DNA of 64,000 nt from Pseudomonas sp. dw_358 (GTDB taxonomy: Bacteria; Pseudomonadota; Gammaproteobacteria; Pseudomonadales; Pseudomonadaceae): positions 1-64,000 of the forward strand of contig NZ_JAAVUX010000002.1 of assembly GCF_018449655.1 (NCBI RefSeq), written 5' to 3'. The position numbers and the translations under genes were made by a program. Shown one piece after another: positions 18,181 through 27,030 of this stretch. Every line of letters begins with the position of its first letter. Within the stretch, counting starts at the first letter, position 1. A model generated the notes under the pieces. It saw nothing but the letters and a program-made list of their open reading frames with translations, was not told the origin of the DNA and ran no database searches.

Positions 18181-19785
18181 TCACGGAGGGCCGAACCACG
18201 TCGCCAACATGCTCATCGCCGCGAAGACATTTGGCCGATGACCGATCTTTTCAGCCACCCCTTCAGCCTCACCGGTCATCTGGATGAGGGTGCGTAGACC
18301 GAAGGCATTCAGGTAAATACCGTAGGTTTCAATGGAGTGCGACTGGATCAGAGCCAGCGCGCCCGCGCACAGTGGCGTCGCGCTTGAGGTACCTGAATAG
18401 TCACGAGAATAATTGCGATCCGTTCCCGGCGTTCGCTGCAGCGAACCATAGCCGGTAGTCACGACGCTCGAGTCACCCCACGAATTGATCCATGAAGTTG
18501 GATGGTTGTAGTTGGAAGAACCATGCTTTCGGCCACTCCGATGAGAACAGGAGCCGATCAATATCCCGCCGCTGTCGCCAAACTGATTCATGTGGCCGGC
18601 CTCGACGCTCAGATCAAGGCCGCCGTTCGCCGCCGCCATGATCACCACCACGCCCTGCTGGGTCAGCGCGTGAATTTGATCCCACCATCCCCGGCTGTCG
18701 ATGGCAGGCAGACGTGAACCACCCGACGTAAATTGAATATCCAGACTCACGATATCGCCCGGCATCGCATCTCGGAGGATCAGGGGCAGGTCGCCGGTGT
18801 CGTAGAAATAGAAATCGCAGCCGTGGGCGATCCCCATGACCCCCACGCTATTGTTGCCCGCCACAATGCACCCCGCCGACGCCGTGCCGTGGTTGCAATC
18901 CTCGGTTTCGGCTCGGCTATGCACCACGGTCATGTTTTCTTTCAAGTCCTCATGGTTGCGGTACACGCCGAAATCAAGGTGGCGGACCGTTGCCGCATTG
19001 CCCACCTCGCCCGATACCCAGGCGGCAGTTACATTCATCCCCTTGGTCGTGTTGTCGCTGGGCCATAAATAGGTTTGCAGCGGCCAAAAAATGGGCGTCG
19101 TTGCATCCAAGGACTGTTTTTCGACCGCAGGCGCCTGGAAACCCGGCTCAAGTGCCGGCAGCTCAGGTGCCGGCAACCCGGTGGTATCCGGCATCACACA
19201 GCAATAAACCACCTCGTCAAGGCGTTCCAACTCGGTTGCAATGTTGACCATCTCATCGAATGTGCAGTGAGGGTCAATACGGTAAGTGGCCGCCAGCAGG
19301 TCGCCCAACAGTGGGTTGCTCACAATCCTGGTCACAACGGCCTGGTCTGTCACGCGGTGAAATAACGGCAGCCGAGTCGTGCCGCCTGCCATCAATCGTC
19401 CCAGGCCATGTTCCGTGTGAAATTTGATCTGCAAGTAATATTCAGTGACACCGTCGTAGCGCCTTGAAACGCCCTGGACCACTTGGGTGGTGGCCGCCGC
19501 TGGCGCATCCGGCAGCAGGGGGAAATAACGTGCCTGTATCTCACGGGACTCCAAGGCCGTGGTCTGACCGTCGCGGGCAGTCAAGCGGGCCACCGCGCGA
19601 TAACACCCTTCCCTGCGGCCCTTGAAGACCGCCGCTGCCCCGCTGGCAGAGGCCACTTCCCGAGTGTCTTGATACAGTGTGACATGGCACGCTTGCCCCG
19701 CCGGCGCCCCCACCACCTTCACATACACATGACCGTCAAAGTTGACACTTCGATAGACATACACTTTCGCTTCTTTCATGGGCAC
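18181..19785 (-). CDS. S8 (subtilisin-like) serine protease without signal peptide
   Basis: A 534-aa protein with a C-terminal subtilase domain. The catalytic Asp is D271 (HLDFG), His H299 (CNHGTASAG), oxyanion Asn N387 (AAANGG) and Ser S467 (GTSSATP). Residues 1-220 are a separate region: a beta-rich start (KVYVYRSVNFDGHVYVKV) and a propeptide-like part. No signal peptide is visible, so it is cytoplasmic or leaves by a dedicated secretion system. No inhibitor or secretion gene is adjacent. Possible roles include a secreted enzyme or an effector, but nothing nearby decides. Confidence 0.85.
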   Translation of the reverse strand: MPMKEAKVYVYRSVNFDGHVYVKVVGAPAGQACHVTLYQDTREVASASGAAAVFKGRREGCYRAVARLTARDGQTTALESREIQARYFPLLPDAPAAATTQVVQGVSRRYDGVTEYYLQIKFHTEHGLGRLMAGGTTRLPLFHRVTDQAVVTRIVSNPLLGDLLAATYRIDPHCTFDEMVNIATELERLDEVVYCCVMPDTTGLPAPELPALEPGFQAPAVEKQSLDATTPIFWPLQTYLWPSDNTTKGMNVTAAWVSGEVGNAATVRHLDFGVYRNHEDLKENMTVVHSRAETEDCNHGTASAGCIVAGNNSVGVMGIAHGCDFYFYDTGDLPLILRDAMPGDIVSLDIQFTSGGSRLPAIDSRGWWDQIHALTQQGVVVIMAAANGGLDLSVEAGHMNQFGDSGGILIGSCSHRSGRKHGSSNYNHPTSWINSWGDSSVVTTGYGSLQRTPGTDRNYSRDYSGTSSATPLCAGALALIQSHSIETYGIYLNAFGLRTLIQMTGEAEGVAEKIGHRPNVFAAMSMLATWFGPP

Positions 19786-19974
19786 CTCCTACGGATCGGG
19801 CATCGATTGAACTCATCAATCGGCGGCTGCCAGAATCGTAGTCGACGAAGTCACCCTCATCGCGCGGGACGTCTGAATGATATTTACCAACTTTCAACCT
19901 TTGACAGCGCCTGTTCCAGGCCTTGAAAGTCGCCTTGGAGCGACCCCATCATTGACCCTTGCCAGGCATTGATC

Positions 19975-19995
19975 AAAAGCCGGACGGCGTCCGGC
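19975..19995 (-). terminator. intrinsic terminator of the glutamate-synthase-like gene
   Basis: GCCGGAC/GTCCGGC stem (19979-19995) followed on the minus strand by TTTT, 17 bases after the stop codon. Confidence 0.75.
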
Positions 19996-20011
19996 CTCCC
20001 GCAGCGTTGCT

Positions 20012-21700
20012 TTACACCGGCACATCATCCTGCGCCACTGTCGTCTTTGCCGGCACGACCGAACTGCTCGCCCGCTCCGTCGCATGGACCGCCGGCACCG
20101 CATCAAAACTCGCCGCGTCAGCCATCCGCCACATCCGCAGATAAAACTCGCTGGTCGAACTGCCATCCAGCAACTCCCCCGGCTTCAAAAACGTATGCAC
20201 TTGGGAAAACAATCGAATCTCGCTGGTGGTCACGCGCCGCACCAAGTGCCGCGCCTCCAGTTCCGAAGGATGATGCAACCCGGCTGCTGCCAGCATTTCC
20301 GCCAACGCCACCAGGGTGTTGCGATGAAAGTGATAAACCCGCTCGGCCTTGTCATGCACCACCAGCGCTCGCTGACGCAGAGGGTCCTGGGTGGCTACGC
20401 CCGTTGGGCACTTGTTGGTGTGACAGCTTTGCGACTGCACACAGCCAATGGCAAACATGAAGCCCCGCGCGGCGTTCACCCAATCGGCGCCCAGCGCCAA
20501 CACACAGGCAATGTCGAACGCACTGGTGATCTTGCCACTGGCGCCCAGGCGGATCTGCTCACGCAGGCCCAGGCCGACCAGTGTGTTATGCACCAGCAAC
20601 AGGCCTTCGCGCATGGGCATGCCAATGTTATCGGTGAACTCACGGGGCGCAGCGCCCGTGCCGCCTTCCTTGCCGTCCACCACGATGAAGTCCGGCAGGA
20701 TGCCGGTGGCCAGCATCGCCCGGCCGATGCTCATGAACTCCCAAGGGTGACCGATGCACAGCTTGAAGCCCACCGGCTTGCCGCCGGATAACTGACGCAG
20801 GCGCTGGACGAAATCCAGCAGCTCAAGCGGTGTGGAAAACTCGCTGTGGCGCGCCGGCGACACGCAGTCCTCGCCCATGCCCACGCCCCGGGTGGCGGCG
20901 ATTTCCTCGGTGACCTTGTGCTTGGGCAGGATCCCGCCATGGCCCGGCTTGGCGCCCTGGCTGAGCTTGATTTCGACCATGCGCACCTGGTCGGAGCGGG
21001 CCTGCTCGCGAAAGCGCTCCGGGTCGAAGCGCCCGTCGCTGGTACGACAGCCGAAGTAGCCACTGCCGATCTCCCAGATCAGGTCGCCGCCTTTTTCCCG
21101 GTGATACGGGCTGATGCTGCCCTCGCCGGTGTCATGGGCGAAATTGCCCATCTTCGCCCCTTGGTTCAGGGCGCGGATCGCGTTGGCGCTCAGGGCGCCG
21201 AAGCTCATGGCGGAGATGTTGAACACCGACGCCGAATACGGCAGGGTGCACTGCGGCCCGCCGACGCTGACGCGAAAGCCCACGGGGTCGGGGGTGGCCA
21301 CCGGCAGCATGGAATGGCCGATGAACTCGAAGCCCGGTTTGTACACATCGGCCAGGGTACCAAAGGCCTTTTCCGCACTTTCGTTCTTGGATCGGGCATA
21401 CACCAGCGAGCGCTGAGCGCGGGAAAATGGCAGGCGCTCATCGTCGCCTTCCAGCAGGTACTGACGGATTTCCGGGCGGATGAATTCGATGAGAAAACGG
21501 GCATGCCCCATGATCGGGTAGTTGCGGGTGATCGAGTGATGCACCTGATTCAAGTCGTACAGGCCGACGATGCACAGCGCAGCGGTGACCAGAAACAGCG
21601 GCAAGGCCCACTCGGTGTGGACCAGAAAGAACAACGAGACAAAACAACTCACGGCACAGACAAACAGTACGGCATAACGGCTGATAAGCGAGGGCTTCAT
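20012..21700 (-). CDS. membrane-anchored FMN-binding glutamate-synthase family protein
   Basis: A 562-aa protein whose bulk is the FMN-binding synthase domain of GltB. The [3Fe-4S] ligands appear as CVQSQSCHTNKCPTG, and the FMN site region is DGKEGGTGAAPREF. It lacks the glutamine-amidotransferase domain, so it is not a complete glutamate synthase. Residues 1-50 hold two hydrophobic helices that would anchor it in the inner membrane. Stand-alone proteins of this kind are common in proteobacteria, but their reaction is not established. It is monocistronic. Confidence 0.85.
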   Translation of the reverse strand: MKPSLISRYAVLFVCAVSCFVSLFFLVHTEWALPLFLVTAALCIVGLYDLNQVHHSITRNYPIMGHARFLIEFIRPEIRQYLLEGDDERLPFSRAQRSLVYARSKNESAEKAFGTLADVYKPGFEFIGHSMLPVATPDPVGFRVSVGGPQCTLPYSASVFNISAMSFGALSANAIRALNQGAKMGNFAHDTGEGSISPYHREKGGDLIWEIGSGYFGCRTSDGRFDPERFREQARSDQVRMVEIKLSQGAKPGHGGILPKHKVTEEIAATRGVGMGEDCVSPARHSEFSTPLELLDFVQRLRQLSGGKPVGFKLCIGHPWEFMSIGRAMLATGILPDFIVVDGKEGGTGAAPREFTDNIGMPMREGLLLVHNTLVGLGLREQIRLGASGKITSAFDIACVLALGADWVNAARGFMFAIGCVQSQSCHTNKCPTGVATQDPLRQRALVVHDKAERVYHFHRNTLVALAEMLAAAGLHHPSELEARHLVRRVTTSEIRLFSQVHTFLKPGELLDGSSTSEFYLRMWRMADAASFDAVPAVHATERASSSVVPAKTTVAQDDVPV

Positions 21701-21880
21701 TGTTGTACCTCTGCGTTGACCTTGGCGGGGTTGGAATAGTGCTCCTGTTTTCTGACAACCATTGTTAAATTTTCAAGGGCCCGGGCCATAGTGGTTATCG
21801 TCGAAAAGCATAGCCGAGCCCAGCCCGGCCATGCTCGAAGGGGGGGCGTCTCTTTATTATTGTTCGGGGCGAAAACGACT

Positions 21881-21900
21881 GAAGCCCGCCCGAGGGCTTC
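21881..21900 (-). terminator. probable terminator downstream of catA
   Basis: GAAGCCC/GGGCTTC stem with a six-base loop, 44 bases after the catA stop; a short T-rich stretch follows on the minus strand. Confidence 0.5.
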
Positions 21901-21943
21901 CCAGGGGAAGGCTCGAGCAGGCGGCTCAGCAACAGCAGTGGAC

Positions 21944-22849
21944 TCAGACCTCCAGCGCCCTCGCCCGCTCAAGCCGGCCCTCTTCGCCGGGCAGCGCGGC
22001 AGGCTGCAGCACAAAGTCAAAATTGATGGTCGCGTAGCGGCCGTCCGGGCCCTCAGTGAAATGAATCGGCGCAATCAGCTCATCGCGGGTCGCGTAGGCA
22101 AAATCGTCGTGCAGGTATTCATCGCCCTCGAGGTTGATCTGCGTGGTCAGGTGCCGATGGCCAGGTGCCGAGATGAAGAAGTGGATGTGCGCCGGACGTT
22201 GGCCGTGGCGGCCGAGCTGATCGAGCAAGGCCTGGGTCGGACCGTCCGGCGGGCAGCCGTAGCCCGAGGGCACGATGCTCTGGATGCGATAACGGCCCTC
22301 GGCGTCCGTCTGAATGCGCCGGCGCAGGTTGAACGCCGACTGGGACGGATCGAAGTACGAGTAGGTGCCACCGGTGTTGGCGTGCCACACATCGACCATG
22401 GCATTGGCCACCGGCTCGCCCTCGGTATCGCGCACCTGGCCGCGCATGTACAGCAGGGTGCCGGGGTCCTGGCCGTCATCGAGCCGCGCTTCGTGCTGGC
22501 ACACCGGCGCCCCGGCCACGTACAGCGGGCCTTCGATGGTACGCGGGGTGCCGGGGGCGTGGCCGGCAGCTTTGTCTTCGGCGTCCATCAGCAGGTCGAG
22601 GTAGTGTTCCAGCCCCAGGCCGGCCACCAGCAATCCGGCCTCCTGGCGGCTGCCCAGCTCGTTGAGGTAGTTGACGGCTTTCCAGAACTCTTCCGGGGTC
22701 ACCTCAAGGTCTTCGATGATCTTGATGGCGTCTGTCAGCACCCGGTGCACGACATTTTTCATGCGCGCGCTGCCCTTGGGCTGGTCAAAACCGGCGGCAC
22801 CTTCAAAGAATTTCTGGATGTCGGCGGTCTGGGAAATACGAATGGTCAT
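21944..22849 (-). CDS. catA: catechol 1,2-dioxygenase
   Basis: A 301-aa intradiol dioxygenase converting catechol to cis,cis-muconate. It has the N-terminal helical dimer-linker domain and the iron site: tyrosines in PLYVAGAP and GRYRIQSIVPSGYG, and the HxH pair in RPAHIHFFIS. Length is typical (about 300-310). It is third in catBCA, 52 bases after catC. Confidence 0.96.
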   Translation of the reverse strand: MTIRISQTADIQKFFEGAAGFDQPKGSARMKNVVHRVLTDAIKIIEDLEVTPEEFWKAVNYLNELGSRQEAGLLVAGLGLEHYLDLLMDAEDKAAGHAPGTPRTIEGPLYVAGAPVCQHEARLDDGQDPGTLLYMRGQVRDTEGEPVANAMVDVWHANTGGTYSYFDPSQSAFNLRRRIQTDAEGRYRIQSIVPSGYGCPPDGPTQALLDQLGRHGQRPAHIHFFISAPGHRHLTTQINLEGDEYLHDDFAYATRDELIAPIHFTEGPDGRYATINFDFVLQPAALPGEEGRLERARALEV

Positions 22850-22901
22850 GGTGTCGTCCTCATCATTGTTCTTGTAGACAGCTTATGGACAGCGGCAGGG
22901 C

Positions 22902-23192
22902 TCAGCGGTCGTCGGCGTGGATCGACGAGGGGTGCCGACACATCGGCGTCACTTCGATCTCCATGTAGGGGTACAGCGGCAGCTGCATCAGAGTGTCGTG
23001 CAGCGCCTGGTTATCGGCCACGTCGAAGACGCTGACATTGGCGTAGAGCCCGGCCAGCCGCCAGAGATGGCGCCAGGTGCCTACCTGTTGCAGGCGCTGA
23101 GCCAATTCCTTCTCGTCGGCCTTCAGTTTGTTGGCCTGCTCGGCCGGCATGTCGGGGGGCAGCTTGACCGTCATGTGCACGTGAAAAAGCAT
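22902..23192 (-). CDS. catC: muconolactone delta-isomerase
   Basis: A 96-aa protein matching CatC end to end: it begins MLFHVHMTVKLPPD and contains WRLAGLYANVSVFDV. It isomerises muconolactone to 3-oxoadipate enol-lactone. It lies between catB and catA with short gaps, in one transcript. Confidence 0.97.
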   Translation of the reverse strand: MLFHVHMTVKLPPDMPAEQANKLKADEKELAQRLQQVGTWRHLWRLAGLYANVSVFDVADNQALHDTLMQLPLYPYMEIEVTPMCRHPSSIHADDR

Positions 23193-23222
23193 GGTGGGGA
23201 TTTCCTTTTTGGTCTTCTTCGT

Positions 23223-24341
23223 TCAGCGGCGGGCAAAGCGCGCCAGACGCTCGGGGTCCAGCTCCAGCCCCAGGCCCGGGGCCTTGGGAATCATCAGCTG
23301 GAAGTCGCGGTACACCGGTGGCTCGACCAGGATGTCTTCGGTCAGCAACAGCGGGCCGAACAGCTCGGTGTGCCATTCCAGCTTGTCCAGCGTGGCGAAG
23401 GCATGGGCCGAGGCCAGGGTGCCGATGCTGCCTTCGAGCATGGTCCCGCCGTAGAGGCCGATACCGGCAGCCTGGGCGATGGCCGCCGTGCGCAGGACCG
23501 CCAGCGGGCCACCGGTCTTGGCAATTTTCAAGGCAAAGATCGACGCGGCCGCCATTTGCGCCAAAGCGAAACTGCTCTGCACCGACTCGATCGCTTCATC
23601 GGCCATCAGCGGGATCGGACTGTGGGCACTCAGGCGCGCCATGCCGGCCCGGTCGAAACGCGACAGGGGCTGCTCCACCAACTCGACACCGACATCGGCC
23701 AGGCGCCGGCAGGCATTGATCGCCACCGCCTCGCTCCAAGCCTGGTTGATGTCGACCCGCACGCTGGCACGGTCGCCCAGGGCGCGTTTGATCGCGGCCA
23801 CGTGAGCAATATCAACCGAGGGTTCGCGGCTGCCGATCTTCAGCTTGAAGTGGCGGTGGCGGCGCAGGTCGAGCATGCGCTCCGCTTCTTCGATGTCCTT
23901 GGCGGTATCGCCGCTGGCCAGGGTCCAGGCCACTTCGATGCCGTCCCGCACCCGCCCGCCCAACACCTCGGCCACTGGCAGCCCGAGGCGTTTGCCCTGG
24001 GCATCCAGCAGCGCGGTTTCCACGGCACTGCGGGCGAAGGTGTTGTCGCGGATGGCGCGGTCGACCCGCTGCATGGCGGCGTTGACGTTACTGGCGTCCT
24101 GGCCGATCAACAGCGGCGCGAACCATTTGTCGAGGTTGACCTTGATGCTTTCCGGGCTTTCCCCGGCATAGGCCAGGCCGCCGATGGTGGTGGCCTCGCC
24201 AACACCGACGATGCCGTCGCTGCAGCGGATGCGCAGGATCACCAAGGTCTGGCCCCGCAGGGTGTGCATGGCCAGCTTGTGGGGGCGGATGGTAGGCAGA
24301 TCGACGATCTGGGTATCGAAATGTTCGATGGTGGCCGTCAT
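23223..24341 (-). CDS. catB: muconate cycloisomerase
   Basis: A 372-aa enolase-superfamily enzyme that lactonises cis,cis-muconate. The catalytic KxK (HFKLKIGSREP) is near residue 167, and metal-ligand carboxylates lie in VDINQAW, VEQPL and LMADEAI. It is first in catBCA and divergent from catR across the LysR box. Confidence 0.96.
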   Translation of the reverse strand: MTATIEHFDTQIVDLPTIRPHKLAMHTLRGQTLVILRIRCSDGIVGVGEATTIGGLAYAGESPESIKVNLDKWFAPLLIGQDASNVNAAMQRVDRAIRDNTFARSAVETALLDAQGKRLGLPVAEVLGGRVRDGIEVAWTLASGDTAKDIEEAERMLDLRRHRHFKLKIGSREPSVDIAHVAAIKRALGDRASVRVDINQAWSEAVAINACRRLADVGVELVEQPLSRFDRAGMARLSAHSPIPLMADEAIESVQSSFALAQMAAASIFALKIAKTGGPLAVLRTAAIAQAAGIGLYGGTMLEGSIGTLASAHAFATLDKLEWHTELFGPLLLTEDILVEPPVYRDFQLMIPKAPGLGLELDPERLARFARR

Positions 24342-24424
24342 GGGCTTGTCCGTCTATTGGTTTGTGCTTGAGTCCAGATTGACCCCGGGGTGGGCGCCAG
24401 TCCAATATTGATTGGGTCTGGCTT

Positions 24425-24441
24425 GATACCTGTGAGGTATC
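24425..24441. promoter_or_regulatory. CatR (LysR-type) operator in the catB-catR intergenic region
   Basis: GATACC-TGTGA-GGTATC is a perfect inverted repeat with the T-N11-A form of LysR-type sites. It lies 84 bp from the catB start and overlaps the region just upstream of catR, as expected for joint activation of catBCA and autoregulation. Confidence 0.8.
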
Positions 24442-24452
24442 GTGGAGGGTTT

Positions 24453-25319
24453 GTGGAGCTTCGCCATTTACGTTATTTCAGGGTGCTGGCCCAGACCCTG
24501 AACTTTACCCGCGCCGCCGAACAGCTGAACATCGCCCAGCCGCCCCTGAGCCGGCAGATCCAACAGTTGGAGGAGGAGCTCGGTGTCGCCTTGCTGGAAC
24601 GCACCCGGCCCTTGCGCCTGACCGAGGCGGGGCGTTTCTTCCACGAACACTCCAGCCAGCTGTTGGCGCAACTGGGACGCGTCTGCGAAGACACGCGCCG
24701 TGTCGCTGCCGGCAGCAAGCGCTGGCTGGGCATCGGCTTCGCTCCCTCGACCCTGTACGGTGCGCTGCCGGACCTGATCCGCAGCCTGCGCAGCCTGGGC
24801 GATGTCGAACTGGGCCTGTCCGAGCTGATCACCCTGCAGCAGATCGAAGCCCTGAAAAGCGGGCGCATCGACATCGGCTTCGGCCGCCTGCTGTTCGACG
24901 ATACGGCCATCATCCAGAAAGTCCTGCGCGAAGACCCGCTGGTGGCCGCCCTGCCCACCGGCCACCCCCTGTTGGCCGCCCCCGCCACACTCCAGCAACT
25001 GGCCGCCGAGCCCTTTGTTCTCTACCCCGGCAGCCCGCGCCCGAGCTACGCCGACCATGTGCTGGGGGTGTTCGCCAAGGTCGGCCTGAATATCCAGGTG
25101 GTGCAGACCGTCAACGAATTGCAGACGGCCATCGGCCTGGTGGCGGCAGGCATCGGCATCACCCTGGTACCGGCCTCGGTGCAGCGGCTGCATCGTGATG
25201 ACATCGGCTATACGCCTTTGCTGGACAGCAGCGCGACGTCGCCGATCGTGGTGAGTTATCGGGCGGGGGATGGGTCGCCGGCGTTGATGCAGTGTTTGCG
25301 GTTGTTGGGGATGGGGTAA
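24453..25319 (+). CDS. catR: LysR-type regulator of the catechol genes
   Basis: A 288-aa LysR-family protein. The HTH (LRYFRVLAQTLNFTRAAEQLNIAQPPLSRQI) is at residues 5-40, followed by a substrate-binding domain expected to sense cis,cis-muconate. GTG at 24453 has GGAGGG five bases upstream and begins exactly at the family start (VELRHLRYF); an upstream ATG would add an unrelated tail. Confidence 0.93.
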   Translation: MELRHLRYFRVLAQTLNFTRAAEQLNIAQPPLSRQIQQLEEELGVALLERTRPLRLTEAGRFFHEHSSQLLAQLGRVCEDTRRVAAGSKRWLGIGFAPSTLYGALPDLIRSLRSLGDVELGLSELITLQQIEALKSGRIDIGFGRLLFDDTAIIQKVLREDPLVAALPTGHPLLAAPATLQQLAAEPFVLYPGSPRPSYADHVLGVFAKVGLNIQVVQTVNELQTAIGLVAAGIGITLVPASVQRLHRDDIGYTPLLDSSATSPIVVSYRAGDGSPALMQCLRLLGMG

Positions 25320-25362
25320 GTTTTGGCTATCATCCGCCCCCTCCCCCTTGAGGAACACCACG

Positions 25363-25584
25363 ATGGCAGACGTAAAAACCGGCAAAAACCTGAAAAAAGA
25401 CCCGGAAAGCGAAGGCTGGGTGCTGGGCTGGGGTGTGCTCCAGGACAGCCCCTGGCTGTTGGTCGGTGTTTACGCCACGGCAGCCGAGGCGGCGGCCGAG
25501 GCGAAGAAGCACGGCAACGGGTTTCGGGTGCTGGAAGGGTCGTATGAGCTGGGGACGCAGAATTTTATTTTCTTTGGGGAGTGA
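25363..25584 (+). CDS. small conserved hypothetical protein
   Basis: A 73-aa soluble protein, MADVKTGKNLKKDPESEGWVLGWG... ending FIFFGE. ATG at 25363 is preceded by TTGAGGA. Composition is protein-like (aromatic residues in the core, a helical AEAAAEAKKHG segment), and I recall similar short proteins in Pseudomonas genomes. It probably has its own promoter 44 bases after catR. Function unknown. Confidence 0.65.
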   Translation: MADVKTGKNLKKDPESEGWVLGWGVLQDSPWLLVGVYATAAEAAAEAKKHGNGFRVLEGSYELGTQNFIFFGE

Positions 25585-25648
25585 CGCTTCTTTCGGTTCC
25601 CGGTCGTGGCTGTCACCGGCCGCCTGTGCGTGCGGTGGCAGCCAAAAC

Positions 25649-26380
25649 CTACCCCCCACCCCCCGGCAAATTCACCACCTCGAAAATCGCCCCCTCCACG
25701 CCCAGCACCTCCCCCGTATCCGAATAGATTCCCACCCCCTTCTCCCACACATCCTTGAGCCCGCCATCAGCGCAACAGATGCGGTACCACAGTTCATAGG
25801 GCTGGCGCCGGGCCAGGGCGTATTGCACCTCGCGCCAGACGTAGTCGGCGTCGGCCGGGTGGATCAGATGGGCATAAGTGAAGTCATGGCTGTCCGTCAA
25901 GCGTTCGGCCGGGTGGCCGGTCAGGGCCAGGCAGCCGGCGCTGACGAACTCCATGGTCCAGTCGCGGTTATTGCGGCCGCGATAGATCAGCCCGGGCATG
26001 CTGTGCAGCAGGCTGAGGGCGCTGCGCTGGCTGGCCTGCAGGGCAATTTCCCGGCGCTTGTGGGCACTTGCGTCCTGGGCGGACAGATAGAAGCCTGCCT
26101 CGCCGCGCGCCAGGCTGACGTCCAGCCAGCGCAGGCCACCTTCCGGGTGGACGAAGCGCAGGCGCTGATTAAAGGACAGGTCCTCGCGCGCACGCACTTC
26201 CTGCAAGGCCCGCTGCCACAAAGAGCGGTCTTCCTGATGCACCCATTCGGCCAGGCTGCACTGCTCGCAGGTCTGCCCCATCATCCGCACCCAGGCACGG
26301 TTGGCCTGGCGTACCCAGCCGTCATCGTCCAGCTGCACCAGCGCCACCGGCCAGGCGTCGGCGCCTTCGACGGAGGCCAT
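25649..26380 (-). CDS. tandem PAS-domain protein without output domain
   Basis: A 243-aa cytosolic protein with two PAS folds: residues about 5-115 (VALVQLDDDGWVRQANRAWVRMMG) and 125-240 (MPGLIYRGRNNRDWTMEFVSAGCLALTGHPAERL, with a PAC-like tail). No kinase, GGDEF or HTH domain follows. Its ATG overlaps the regulator's stop (TGATG), so it is made together with the two-component pair and may feed a signal to the kinase or bind its own ligand (inference). Confidence 0.75.
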   Translation of the reverse strand: MASVEGADAWPVALVQLDDDGWVRQANRAWVRMMGQTCEQCSLAEWVHQEDRSLWQRALQEVRAREDLSFNQRLRFVHPEGGLRWLDVSLARGEAGFYLSAQDASAHKRREIALQASQRSALSLLHSMPGLIYRGRNNRDWTMEFVSAGCLALTGHPAERLTDSHDFTYAHLIHPADADYVWREVQYALARRQPYELWYRICCADGGLKDVWEKGVGIYSDTGEVLGVEGAIFEVVNLPGGGG

Positions 26381-27030
26381 CAATGACGCCGCTCGGGGTG
26401 TTGGGAAGCGGCACGATGCACCCAGGCCGCCAATTCCAGGCGCGAGCGCAGGTGGAGTTTTTGCAGCAGGTTCTTCACATAGATTTTTACCGTGCCGTCG
26501 CTGATGCCCAGCTCGCGGCCGATCTGTTTGTTGCTCATGCCGGCGGCGATCAGTGCCAAGGTCTGGCTTTCGCGATCGGTGAGGCCGGTGTCTTCCAGGG
26601 ACACCTGCGGCGCGCCCTGTTCGGCCAGCAGCGAGACCAGGCTGTCGTCCAACACAATGGCGCCCTTGCTGCAGTTGCGCATGTAGCAGAGCAGCGCGTC
26701 CGGCTCGGTTTCTTTGAGCACGTAGCCGCTGGCACCCAGGCGCAGGGCGCTGAGCAGTTCACTGCGGTCCATGGACGCGGTGAGCACTACCACCTGGCAG
26801 CCGAGCTGCAACTGGCGCAATTCGTCCAGCACCTGCAAGCCGCTCAGGCCGGGCATGTGCAGGTCGAGCAAGACCAGTTCCGGCGCCAGGCTCACGGCCA
26901 GTTCGATGCCTTCGCGGCCGCTGGCGGCCTGGCCGATGACGTCGAAGTCGTCGCTGGCGGAAAACAGCTGCGCCAGGCCTTTGCGAAACAGCGGATGGTC
27001 ATCGATCAGCAATAAGGTGGTGCTGCTCAT
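26380..27030 (-). CDS. NarL/FixJ-type response regulator
   Basis: A 216-aa regulator: a receiver with the phospho-acceptor Asp in LVLLDLHMPG and a C-terminal LuxR-type HTH (LTDRESQTLALIAAGMSNKQI...). ATG at 27030 (MSSTTLLLIDDHPLF) is chosen over an upstream in-frame ATG because it starts at the receiver and has GGAG nine bases before. It overlaps the 3' end of the kinase gene by 32 bases. The divergent dimethylamine genes are its likely targets. Confidence 0.9.
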   Translation of the reverse strand: MSSTTLLLIDDHPLFRKGLAQLFSASDDFDVIGQAASGREGIELAVSLAPELVLLDLHMPGLSGLQVLDELRQLQLGCQVVVLTASMDRSELLSALRLGASGYVLKETEPDALLCYMRNCSKGAIVLDDSLVSLLAEQGAPQVSLEDTGLTDRESQTLALIAAGMSNKQIGRELGISDGTVKIYVKNLLQKLHLRSRLELAAWVHRAASQHPERRH

